Shown piece after piece: positions 44,852-53,155 of a stretch of DNA of 64,000 nt. Made by a program: the position numbers and the translations under genes. The notes below the pieces were generated by a model. That model did no database searches. It had not been told where the DNA came from and saw only the letters and a list, made by a program, of their open reading frames with translations. Source of the DNA: Candidatus Cloacimonetes bacterium 4572_55. Its GTDB lineage: Bacteria; 4572-55. The DNA is taken from the NCBI GenBank assembly GCA_002084765.1, contig NBMB01000029.1, forward strand, positions 36,324-100,323, in the 5' to 3' direction. Each line of letters starts with the position of its first letter. Position 1 is the stretch's first letter.

Positions 44852-45532
44852 TCAGGTTTCGTCGATTATCTCTACGTTTTTCGGAATTTCGAACTTGAAT
44901 TTTTCCTCTTCCAGATCGGGATTCAGTTCAATGCGGCGGAGGGTATACACAGTATAGTCGCCATTTTCATTATATATTTGGAATTGCCGGATAAACCAAT
45001 TGGTTTCATCGACCCAGATAGTCATCTCTTTGACAGCCGGGGCGGAAACAGAGTCCGCAGCGACTAATAGCAATTGAAAGCACTCCTTGTCGTCCACCTT
45101 GGCTTCGCCTTTGGACTGAGCCTCATACTTTTCCTCGATCTGCGTCAGAATAGTCAACGGGTTCAGCGCGGGATCGACCACAATAGCCTCCCGAATAATC
45201 ACCTGCTCCATCTCGATGTCATAAAACCAGACCTTCTCGCCGTTGGAGACAATCGTCTGTTTTTCCGGCTCCTCATATATCAGGCAAAATTTATCTGGAG
45301 ATTGGAGGGACAGATTGCCCTCTGATTTTTGAATTTCGTCAGTCAAGGAAATGAATAATTCCTGGCTAAAATTTGCTTTGACACTCTCCACATCCTTATA
45401 AGTTTCTCTAACGTTTTTTAATATTTGTTGCCCATCTAACTGCGCAGGCGGCTGCACGGCAAGAATGCCGGCGGAAACGCATCCCATTTCTATCAAAAGT
45501 AATATCAGAAAAAAGAAACATTTTATTCTCAT
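44852..45532 (-). CDS. lolA: Outer-membrane lipoprotein carrier protein LolA
   Basis: 226 residues. LolA takes lipoproteins from the inner-membrane LolCDE complex across the periplasm. Family features: QQILKNVRETYKDVESVKANFSQE-type opening (split across helix and strand), GNLSLQSPDKFCLIYEEPEK, NGEKVWFYDIEMEQVIIREA and a DETNWFIRQFQIYNENGD strand. The N-terminus is a signal peptide; a Cys at 18 (IEMGC) may even make it a lipoprotein, unusual for LolA. The M50 protease gene lies 28 bp upstream on the same strand. Confidence 0.9.
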   Translation of the reverse strand: MRIKCFFFLILLLIEMGCVSAGILAVQPPAQLDGQQILKNVRETYKDVESVKANFSQELFISLTDEIQKSEGNLSLQSPDKFCLIYEEPEKQTIVSNGEKVWFYDIEMEQVIIREAIVVDPALNPLTILTQIEEKYEAQSKGEAKVDDKECFQLLLVAADSVSAPAVKEMTIWVDETNWFIRQFQIYNENGDYTVYTLRRIELNPDLEEEKFKFEIPKNVEIIDET

Positions 45533-45560
45533 ACAAAAATCCCTCGTTTTTGAATCAATT

Positions 45561-46178
45561 TTAAAAAGGCATGAGAAAAGCGGTAAAAAATTGGCTCAGG
45601 GGCCACAAGAATATTCCAAACAGATTCAGAGGAGTCGATACGCTGATTAGGATGAGACCGACTAACAGCATAGGTCCAAACCGCTCGAATTGCATTTGGG
45701 TCTCCAGTTCCATCCGGGAAAAGTACATAAAAACTTTCGATCCGTCAAGCGGTGGAATCGGGATCATGTTGAAGATCGCCAACGCCCAGTTGATCAATAC
45801 GCTGTAATAGAAGATAGTATAGAGAGATCCCGATATTTCTTGGGAAAATAAAAAAATAATCCGAAAGATTAACGCGAACACTATGGCGCATAGAATGTTG
45901 GATGCGGGTCCTGCCAAAGCGGTGATCATCATACCTTGACCCGGATTCCGGAAGTTGTTTGGGTTGACCGGCACAGGCTTTGCCCATCCAAAGTGAGCCA
46001 CTAACAACAATAGCGTACCCCATAAGTCCAGATGGTAAAGGGGGTTCAGCGTCAGCCGCCCCTGATTTTTTGCGGTATCGTCGCCCAACTGATACGCTGT
46101 CCAGGCATGAGAAAATTCATGGAAACATAGCGCAAATAGAATAGGTGGAACCCACAGATATTCTCCAATACTCCCCAT
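45561..46178 (-). CDS. Site-2 protease family protein (M50B)
   Basis: 205 residues with five or six transmembrane helices. The zinc site is HEFSH (His20, Glu21, His24), and the third ligand Asp is in FNMIPIPPLDG. This small form without PDZ or CBS domains is widespread in bacteria and of unknown substrate; membrane-bound regulators are the general targets of the family. The start ATG at 46178 follows AAAAGGACGAATT. The leader contains a 13-bp-period duplication that also spans the stop of the upstream 1154-residue gene. lolA follows. Confidence 0.9.
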   Translation of the reverse strand: MGSIGEYLWVPPILFALCFHEFSHAWTAYQLGDDTAKNQGRLTLNPLYHLDLWGTLLLLVAHFGWAKPVPVNPNNFRNPGQGMMITALAGPASNILCAIVFALIFRIIFLFSQEISGSLYTIFYYSVLINWALAIFNMIPIPPLDGSKVFMYFSRMELETQMQFERFGPMLLVGLILISVSTPLNLFGIFLWPLSQFFTAFLMPF

Positions 46179-46192
46179 AATTCGTCCTTTTA

Positions 46193-46214
46193 ATTTTTCA
46201 GATCGATTTTTCAG
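46193..46214 (-). repeat. 13-bp-period tandem duplication at a gene junction
   Basis: Minus strand CTGAAAAATCGAT followed by CTGAAAAATTAAA; nine bases are exact. The second copy holds the TGA of the 1154-residue gene, and the tail runs into the ribosome site of the M50 protease gene. Confidence 0.8.
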
Positions 46215-49200
46215 TTGTTTCCGTCACAATGAGACTTTTTTCATAAGATTCGATCAGGGCTGGCGCGTTCTCGAATTTATCAAGAGTCGCCTTGAACTGC
46301 GGAGCTTTCTTTTCTCTCCCATGAAATATCGCCAAGATCGACTCTGGACCATATTTTGACTCATCCCAAGAGGGCAACTCTATAAACACCGCGATGGTTT
46401 TCTGTCGGAGTATGTCTCTTTTCCAAGCATTGAGACGCCGCAAGCGATAGCCATCTTTTGGTAAGACAATGGCTAATCGTCCCTCCGGTTTGAGCGCGCG
46501 CAGAAATTCTTTGATAAACCTTTTCCCCATACTGCGTTCCGACGGCGGGTGCGATATACCGACGTCAAACCCTGTGGAACCGGTCATATTCGAGACGCTA
46601 TTTTTGTCCAGCGCGTCTGATCTACCGATGTTGCTCAAGAAAAAATTGTTGAGATTCAGATTGATCTTAGCGGCTTCGATCGCTTCCGAATCTATATCGA
46701 TACCGAAAATATTTTGATTGACGATATAGCTGAACAATTTGGCTTTTCCTTCCTCGGATTGAATCGAAGATCCGCCCAAAACCGATTCTTTGGAATAGGC
46801 GACAGTCTCGCCAGTCGGCAGCGTGATCTTGATAGCGATCTCCAATTCCTCTGTTTTCACCGCTTCAAACTGCTCTTTTAGATACCGGGCGATCGCTGTC
46901 AAGAATCCGCCGCATCCCATACACAAATCAACCGATTTCTCAGTAATCTTCGGTTTCAATAGGCGAACGGCAAGCCGGGCAAGGGGAGGCGGCGTCAGAA
47001 ATCGATCCTGTTGAGGTCTGGAAAAATTGGTATCCAGGAATCCTATGAAATTCTCTGCCAGATCGCCTGTTTGCCAGATTCCTTGAATCCGAATCTCTCT
47101 CAACTGACGCGCCAAATCGGTATATAAATCCTCTGTGGAAAAAAGTTGATTGGCAAGGTGTGAGATACGATCTCTCATACTTTTATCGACCTTATCCTTT
47201 TCAGTCTTTTCAAGTTGCACAGATTTCACAGGAATCGGATTCTCTTCCACCGGCTTGCTCTCTTCTTTTTCATCGGGCTCCTCGTTCTCCTCGACCTCAA
47301 ATTCTCCAGTCAACAGATCCATCGCCTTTTTGATCGGCGGAATTTTCATCAAATCGTCGTAATCCTCTAATTCAAGATGACCGGAAATACAATGACTGAA
47401 AAAACCGTCCACATCCGAGAAATCAAAAAGCTCATATTTTTTCAGAAATTCCCGCATCAAGCTGTTGATCGTCATATAATCATGCAAATCAGGGCTTAAA
47501 GGATAACCGGTCAAGCGTTCAAATCCGGTTATGATCGATTTGTTTATCACTGAGAACAACTGCGGCTGCAGACAGAAGAGGAGCGGCGATAATGTGGCGG
47601 ATTGTATCCCGCGAATATCCCGGTTGATAAATTGGCTGAGAGCCTGGTCCAAGGATTCGGCGTCCTCTTTCATCAAAAAAGATTCGAGTAGATCGATAAA
47701 ACTTTCCGCATTCTCGATCGTATGAAAAATTCCCCACTTATCGGTATTGATCAAGACCAGATTCCAACAACCGCTTTCCGGGTCGTTTTTACGCCAATTC
47801 AAAGTGTTGAATAAATGATTCACTTGCTCACAAAACTTTTTCAGATCGTCTTCGGATCGGGGTTTTTTGCTGACAATCTTTTTCACGATTGTCCGCACCT
47901 GGCACTGGGTCCGCTCATGGAAGGCAAAATATGCTTCCCGGCCTTCCCAATCCTTAAAAGTATTGATAATTTCATCAAATTTTTCCGAGCTTTTGGGGCT
48001 CATCACCCAATCGCCCAGTCTCGGTTTGGTCAACTTCTCCAGATACTTGATTTTTTCTGGATTCGAACCTTTGCATATCAATTTTTCATTCAAGTACCAC
48101 CGATCCGTACCTTTCCTCCGAGAAAAGCATTGGAAATAGCTCAAGATTCCATATACGGTCCGCTTAGGTGTGTGTCGAATTGAATTGACCTCCCATAACA
48201 ACCGCTTCGAATCTGTGCCGTGAACATGTTGTCGCATGACTTCCAAAACAATTTCGCTTATTCTCAGGTCCTCTTTTTTTGTTCTTTCCCACAATTGTTT
48301 AAGTGCTTCGATCCGCTCCGTGGGCAATTGATGATACGACGCGGTCTCTCGTTTGTATAACAGGCGATAATTCAATTTTTTCGAATCGCCGAAGATGAAA
48401 AATCGAGCGGCAAACGGATTTTCGATAGAATTATACCACTCTTTCAGACCATATAACATATTCAGCTTATTATTTATAAAAATATCATATTTTGTATTTA
48501 ATTCATCCTGGAAATGGCAGTGGATATACGTTGGTTTTTCCGGAAAAAATGGCCGGTCGCACGGACGAAGGCAAAGGATACCATACTCATGCTCGAACGA
48601 GGACAAAACACGCTCAATCTGCATATCTGGCGAGAGAGGGATTTGCCTCTCTTCGAATTGCGCCTCGATCATCATCTCATCTTCTGTCAAGCCGCGTCCT
48701 TTCATGAAATCGTCGTCGCCAAACTCCAACCAGGGAGTCATCCGAATACGGGTTTCAGGCTTCAGTTCGGGGAATTTTTTGACTTCTACGGGAATCAACG
48801 AATCAAGAGTCCATTTTTTATCATCTATGGAGATCGACTGAGCCAAGGAATTTCGCTTTAACGCCCGAATGAGAGAATAGTTCATCGCCTCGTATGTCTC
48901 ATCTTCTGGCTTCAGTCTAAAAACCGCTCGCAGAATTTCGTCAATAGTATGCCTGGGCGTCTCCTCGTCAAACAGATTCTCAACCGCATGCATTTTTTCC
49001 GGCTCAATAGGAAGAGCCTCCAACTTCCGTTTCGCTGGTTTTTCCGACGCGGGATCCGTTGGCGGAACCTGCCTCTTTTCCGTCAAAAACCACCGGCTAT
49101 TTTTATCCTTATAGAGCCGTTTGTCGCCATAAGATACCGGATCAAACAGTGCCTTCCCCGGGTCCACGCTGGATTGATTAGAAACGATCCGCAATAGTTT

Positions 49201-49662
49201 GCGTTCCGTGACGGGTTCTTCTAAGTTTTTTAAATAATTATATACGAAATCACCAATATTCACCTTTTCTTTTAGTGTCCATTTTCTACCGGCATAACAG
49301 ACAAATCGGTCGTCTTTTTCCAAATTCAGAACAATCTGGCTTCGTTGATTCCTGGGCTGTTTTGACGCCACTCTGCGCTTTAATTGAAGTGTAGTCAACA
49401 TCTTAGTGGATGATTTCAATATTTCGTAAGCCGCTTTATGTTCCGGAAAATTTTCTAAGCGGAGAGACCACAACTCGTCAGCGTTTTTTACGTAAATATT
49501 TGGATTTCCTTCAAGTATTAACTCAATGCCGCCCGGACTTGGCGGTTTTTTTTCAAAATCTGCCATCAATTTTTGTATATCATCTATTGATTTCGGAACA
49601 AAATCAATCAAACATCGATTAATCGTCGCCTTTAAACTATGCGAGGGAGAGTGTTGTGCCAT
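46198..49662 (-). CDS. Large winged-helix-repeat protein with a degenerate N6-adenine methylase-like domain
   Basis: 1154 residues, soluble. The N-terminal 530 residues hold at least five helical modules each closed by W-x-L (WSL 65-67, WTL 128-130, WFL 191-193, WTL 284-286, WYL 522-524), as in HARE/winged-helix repeats. A central domain (about 550-780) contains LSPLLFCLQPQLFSVINKS, similar in feel to the sensor part of some restriction proteins. After an acidic linker the C-terminal 320 residues resemble HsdM/N6_Mtase: FLTPPPLARLAV, motif I VDLCMGCGGF (911-920) and FGIDIDSEAIEAAKINL. The catalytic NPPF is replaced by SHPP (1037-1040). No specificity subunit or nuclease is adjacent. AAGGAG gives a firm start. 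Confidence 0.8.
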   Translation of the reverse strand: MAQHSPSHSLKATINRCLIDFVPKSIDDIQKLMADFEKKPPSPGGIELILEGNPNIYVKNADELWSLRLENFPEHKAAYEILKSSTKMLTTLQLKRRVASKQPRNQRSQIVLNLEKDDRFVCYAGRKWTLKEKVNIGDFVYNYLKNLEEPVTERKLLRIVSNQSSVDPGKALFDPVSYGDKRLYKDKNSRWFLTEKRQVPPTDPASEKPAKRKLEALPIEPEKMHAVENLFDEETPRHTIDEILRAVFRLKPEDETYEAMNYSLIRALKRNSLAQSISIDDKKWTLDSLIPVEVKKFPELKPETRIRMTPWLEFGDDDFMKGRGLTEDEMMIEAQFEERQIPLSPDMQIERVLSSFEHEYGILCLRPCDRPFFPEKPTYIHCHFQDELNTKYDIFINNKLNMLYGLKEWYNSIENPFAARFFIFGDSKKLNYRLLYKRETASYHQLPTERIEALKQLWERTKKEDLRISEIVLEVMRQHVHGTDSKRLLWEVNSIRHTPKRTVYGILSYFQCFSRRKGTDRWYLNEKLICKGSNPEKIKYLEKLTKPRLGDWVMSPKSSEKFDEIINTFKDWEGREAYFAFHERTQCQVRTIVKKIVSKKPRSEDDLKKFCEQVNHLFNTLNWRKNDPESGCWNLVLINTDKWGIFHTIENAESFIDLLESFLMKEDAESLDQALSQFINRDIRGIQSATLSPLLFCLQPQLFSVINKSIITGFERLTGYPLSPDLHDYMTINSLMREFLKKYELFDFSDVDGFFSHCISGHLELEDYDDLMKIPPIKKAMDLLTGEFEVEENEEPDEKEESKPVEENPIPVKSVQLEKTEKDKVDKSMRDRISHLANQLFSTEDLYTDLARQLREIRIQGIWQTGDLAENFIGFLDTNFSRPQQDRFLTPPPLARLAVRLLKPKITEKSVDLCMGCGGFLTAIARYLKEQFEAVKTEELEIAIKITLPTGETVAYSKESVLGGSSIQSEEGKAKLFSYIVNQNIFGIDIDSEAIEAAKINLNLNNFFLSNIGRSDALDKNSVSNMTGSTGFDVGISHPPSERSMGKRFIKEFLRALKPEGRLAIVLPKDGYRLRRLNAWKRDILRQKTIAVFIELPSWDESKYGPESILAIFHGREKKAPQFKATLDKFENAPALIESYEKSLIVTETTEKSI

Positions 49663-50087
49663 TAAATGCTCCTTTTCCCCTTATGGAGTCTTTATTTATA
49701 TATACATTCAAGCGCTCAAATCTATTTTTATATGAAGCACTTTTTAAAAAATTAAATAATTTCTACAAATGACGCTCGGTCTCAGTTATCCGAAATAGCA
49801 AATGTTCATAAAATAATAAGGTTTCATAAAACAGAAACGCCCGTATGTAGACGGGCTAACTTAAAGATTCACTTTATTTAACGAATTTTCACTAAATTTT
49901 AATAAATCTTTACGAATCGAAATTATCCAATTATAAATTGGCTATGATTCTAATATAGTTTCAGCGTAAGGCTTTGTCAATAGAAAAACCTTGCCGCTGC
50001 GCTCCATTATGAATAGAACATAGAAAGAATTGGCGTCTCTCACAAGAAATTCCATTGTATCTCAATTCTTATCGGATAATACCGGAA
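49663..50087. other. Intergenic region, 425 bp
   Basis: AT-rich spacer upstream of the 1154-residue gene; it must hold that gene's leftward promoter, though I cannot fix one. It contains a minus-strand hairpin (listed). No coding remnant seen. Confidence 0.5.
49839..49856 (-). terminator. Hairpin, possible minus-strand terminator
   Basis: GCCCGT-ATGTAG-ACGGGC; read on the minus strand it is followed by GTTTCTGTTTT. It lies about 230 bp past the end of the SNase/TPR gene and could end that transcript. Confidence 0.45.
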
Positions 50088-51785
50088 CTACTCCCATTCT
50101 TTGAGCTGCTCGATAAAACTTTCGTCGTGATATTCAATAATAAATAGATTGGCAATGATCCTCGCCTTTTTTTTCAGCGAATCGGCTTGGTCGGAAGATA
50201 CGCCGCTGCGCAACGCGGTCAGATACGAGTCGAAAAGCTGGGACATGAGGTCACGATAGTTGCGTGTGAGACGCCGCATTTTTTCCAGATCACTCTCGCG
50301 ATAGGCTTGTTCAAAAAGTTTTTTCACCTGGACGATCGATTTCTGATCCGGGGCTGTTTCCTGAGTTTCCACAGGATTATATTGGGGCAAAGGAGCCGCT
50401 AATTTTTTGATTTGAGCCGGATCGTCCATTTTTTTCCGGCCATCAGTTTTCTCCAGATAGGTCAAGGTAAGTCGATATTTTGCGTCGGCAAAGGTCGGTC
50501 GATATTTGAGCGCAGTCAAGAACTGTTGCCTTGCTTCCTCAATACGTCCCTGCTCCACAAAGGCTATCCCCTGTTGGTAATGAGATTTTGCCAGCCCTGT
50601 CCGTTTATCTGGCGGGACTGCCGTAACTTCCGCCATTGTAGGTAATGGGGGGACTGGGGGAGAGACCGAGGCACTCTGCGTCTTCCGATTGTCGATAGCC
50701 GTGGTTTTAACTTCTTCCATGGCAAGCTCTTCCGCGGAAAACTGATCCAGACTGTTTTCTGAAGCTTTTTGTTTAACCCGTTGATAAAACCTTTTTGCTT
50801 GATCAATATCGGCTTTATCACTGTAGGTTTGATCCAGATAAAAATTGACGTCAGGCAATATCGGATTATAATTCAACGCCAGGATATATTCCGCCCGAGC
50901 TTCCGACAGTCGATTTTGCTCATGAAAACCTCTGCCGCGGCGAAAGTGATAGATAGCAAGATCTTGGTCTCTGTTTTTCTTGGGGAGGGGAGCTGGTACA
51001 ACCGCATGGTCAGGAACCTCCATGCCTGGGACAAATTGCGGTATTTCCAGATCGCCTTGAGAGCGAATTACGAGAGGCGGGATGGACGAAGACTCAGATG
51101 ACAAAGTCGAGGAATTATGATAGCTTAGGCTCTGGGATTGAAGTTCTCCAGTAGAGAGCGGGGTCTCCTTTCCGTCGGAACTTGCAACAACGGCATAAGG
51201 AGGCGCGGATTTATTCTGCCATTGCCAGAGCGGAATATTTCGCTGTTGATACGATTCCGGCTCAGCCATCTCGTCCGCATAGATTGGCTTTGGAATCGGG
51301 TTTGGAGTGGGATCTATTCGAACTCCTCCGACCCATTGAACAATTTCGTCTCCAAACGCGGCGTCAAGTTCGCGTAAGTACGCGTCGAAATCATAAAAAA
51401 GTGCATTTTCGTTAGCGAAAACATATCCCTCATCAATGAGATATTTGTTGACATTTCCATTTTCGCTGATTATTTCAATGGTTCGCATCTCATTTTGAGC
51501 GACATGTTCGATGATCAAGACGTGTTCGCCATGAATCCGCCGGTTAAGTGCTTGTAGAGCCAACTCTCGGTCTGCGACCAGCACCTCGTCTGGCAACTGG
51601 ACGCCCCACAGTTCCACCATGCCCAGCGGAGCGATGAACAGTGTTTCCCCTTTGATCGATACTGCTTTCCCAATGATCATCTCTTCATTACTTGATTCCA
51701 CAGCCGAAGCGGGTATAAAACAAAGGAAAAACGCCCATACGACCGCCGCGACGGTTATCGGAATATCGTTCTTTTTTTTCGTCAT
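50088..51785 (-). CDS. Exported protein with an SNase-like N-terminal domain and TPR repeats
   Basis: 565 residues with a signal peptide (TVAAVVWAFFLCFIPASA). Residues 35-150 read like a staphylococcal-nuclease fold (GKAVSIKGETLFIAPLGMVE-LWGVQLP, then IISENGNVNKYLIDEGYVFA), but the catalytic Arg-Glu-Arg set is not obvious, so activity is doubtful. A Pro/Ser-rich linker follows. Two TPR-like blocks (AIYHFRRGRGFHEQNRLSEA and GLAKSHYQQGIAFVEQGRIE) and a helical C-terminus complete it. It is upstream of nothing obvious on its strand and downstream of coaD by 16 bp. Role unknown. Confidence 0.8.
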   Translation of the reverse strand: MTKKKNDIPITVAAVVWAFFLCFIPASAVESSNEEMIIGKAVSIKGETLFIAPLGMVELWGVQLPDEVLVADRELALQALNRRIHGEHVLIIEHVAQNEMRTIEIISENGNVNKYLIDEGYVFANENALFYDFDAYLRELDAAFGDEIVQWVGGVRIDPTPNPIPKPIYADEMAEPESYQQRNIPLWQWQNKSAPPYAVVASSDGKETPLSTGELQSQSLSYHNSSTLSSESSSIPPLVIRSQGDLEIPQFVPGMEVPDHAVVPAPLPKKNRDQDLAIYHFRRGRGFHEQNRLSEARAEYILALNYNPILPDVNFYLDQTYSDKADIDQAKRFYQRVKQKASENSLDQFSAEELAMEEVKTTAIDNRKTQSASVSPPVPPLPTMAEVTAVPPDKRTGLAKSHYQQGIAFVEQGRIEEARQQFLTALKYRPTFADAKYRLTLTYLEKTDGRKKMDDPAQIKKLAAPLPQYNPVETQETAPDQKSIVQVKKLFEQAYRESDLEKMRRLTRNYRDLMSQLFDSYLTALRSGVSSDQADSLKKKARIIANLFIIEYHDESFIEQLKEWE

Positions 51786-51801
51786 GTTTTGGCTCTCCTA
51801 A

Positions 51802-52317
51802 TTATTGCATATTTTGTGAGGCGACACTGTCTCCGTGCAACTTTTTCAGAATAGCTTTTTTTACAATCAGGGGGACAAAAGGCGTTAGGTCACCGTTAAG
51901 CGTGGCTACTTGCCGCACCAAACTGGAGCTCATATAACTGAACGCCTCATTGGTCAGAAGAAAAGCCGTTTCCAATTCCGACCACATCTTCCGATTGCTC
52001 AACGCCATCTGAAATTCATACTCGAAATCGGACAAGACCCGCATACCGCGCACCACTACGGAAACTCCTCGTTTTCTCGCGAACTCAACAGTCAGAGTGG
52101 AAAAGGATTCGACAGTTGTATAATCCAAATCTGCAGTGCATTTTTTGATCAGCTCGACCCGTTCCTCCAGAGTAAACATTGTTTTTTTTCCGGAATGACG
52201 GGCAACCGCGATAATAAGCTCGTCAAACAGTTTCCCGGATCTTTGAATCAGATCGAGATGACCGTTCGTCAACGGGTCAAAAGTTCCGGGATAGATGGCG
52301 GTTCGTTTGATATTCAT
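51802..52317 (-). CDS. coaD: Phosphopantetheine adenylyltransferase
   Basis: 171 residues, the usual size. It makes dephospho-CoA from 4'-phosphopantetheine and ATP. Visible: YPGTFDPLTNGHLDLI with the TxGH-type ATP site, VVRGMRVLSDFEYEFQMA, and the SSSLVRQVA that binds phosphate. A TTG precedes the ATG at 52317; GAGGAAA favours the ATG. It lies 27 bp after the HEAT-like gene and 16 bp before the SNase/TPR gene on the same strand. Confidence 0.97.
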   Translation of the reverse strand: MNIKRTAIYPGTFDPLTNGHLDLIQRSGKLFDELIIAVARHSGKKTMFTLEERVELIKKCTADLDYTTVESFSTLTVEFARKRGVSVVVRGMRVLSDFEYEFQMALSNRKMWSELETAFLLTNEAFSYMSSSLVRQVATLNGDLTPFVPLIVKKAILKKLHGDSVASQNMQ

Positions 52318-52344
52318 CAAAATTTCCTCGATTCGTAATTCTGG

Positions 52345-53145
52345 TTAGAATGACAATCCCCTGGCTCGATGTTTTCGTCTAAAATTTTCTTGATCCGCTT
52401 TTGTGAGTCCTCGAAAGACCTTCAGCCGAATGTCTCGTGGGGTGTTGTCGTTCATTAATAAGGAGAGCCGCACATCGTATTGTTGCCCCCATGGCGGCGT
52501 TTCAAATAAGAGCGTCAGCAGTTTTGGCGACGACTGATACCCCTTGGCAATCTTGATCGCATGGTATTGCCGGATATGGTTGTAACGAATGGCATAGCTC
52601 AAGACGCGATCGCCGCCCAGATCGACAATGATCTGAGTCACATCCGAGGGCCCTCGTCCCAACAATTGTGTGCGTTGTTCCTCCCCGGCTTGGCTAATCC
52701 GCTGACGGAAGATATCCAGCATTCGTTGGCGCATACCGGGCTGCATCCCCCGGCTGGCTCCTAACAGATAGACCAAGTCAATTATTGAAAATCCGGATAA
52801 GAGCTGCATTGCCAACGATTTCGGAATATTGGGATTTTTCACCATTTCTATATGAATTTTAACCAATCGCATCCAAATTTTATTCTGACCGATCTTATCA
52901 AGGACCTCCGCGGAAGTGGACAGGTCGCGGACAATCCACAATATTTTCTTTTCATTCATATTGGGATTATCCAAAGCCGCCAGCGTGACCTGAGGATTTT
53001 TCAGCTCAAGCAATAGGTCTAACAGTTCTGGAGAACTGCGTGGGGCAATGGCGATTTTTTGTTCCACCGGTAATCTTTTCAGTTTTTTCCGAGCTTGTGC
53101 AATGCGGCTTACATTCACATCCTTTTGGTCGCGTTCTGCAGTCAT
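52345..53145 (-). CDS. HEAT-like repeat protein, paralogue of the 869-residue protein
   Basis: 266 residues, all helical. It aligns by eye with the C-terminal third of the 15278-17887 product: 'KKLKRLPVEQKIAIAPRSSP' with 'KKLSAKQKISLIPQAP', 'QNKIWMRLVKIHIEMVKNPN' with 'KNKNWVSKYPIKIALVNNPK', and IFRQRIS with FRNRIS. It starts 10 bp after a chemoreceptor gene, so a link to signalling is suggested by context. No catalytic motif. Unknown function. Confidence 0.8.
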   Translation of the reverse strand: MTAERDQKDVNVSRIAQARKKLKRLPVEQKIAIAPRSSPELLDLLLELKNPQVTLAALDNPNMNEKKILWIVRDLSTSAEVLDKIGQNKIWMRLVKIHIEMVKNPNIPKSLAMQLLSGFSIIDLVYLLGASRGMQPGMRQRMLDIFRQRISQAGEEQRTQLLGRGPSDVTQIIVDLGGDRVLSYAIRYNHIRQYHAIKIAKGYQSSPKLLTLLFETPPWGQQYDVRLSLLMNDNTPRDIRLKVFRGLTKADQENFRRKHRARGLSF

Positions 53146-53155
53146 TTATACCCCC

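Noticed and set aside
46198-49662. BREX PglX or a type I HsdM methylase
   Set aside because: No BREX or hsdR/hsdS neighbours, NPPF/Y replaced by SHPP, and a different N-terminal layout.
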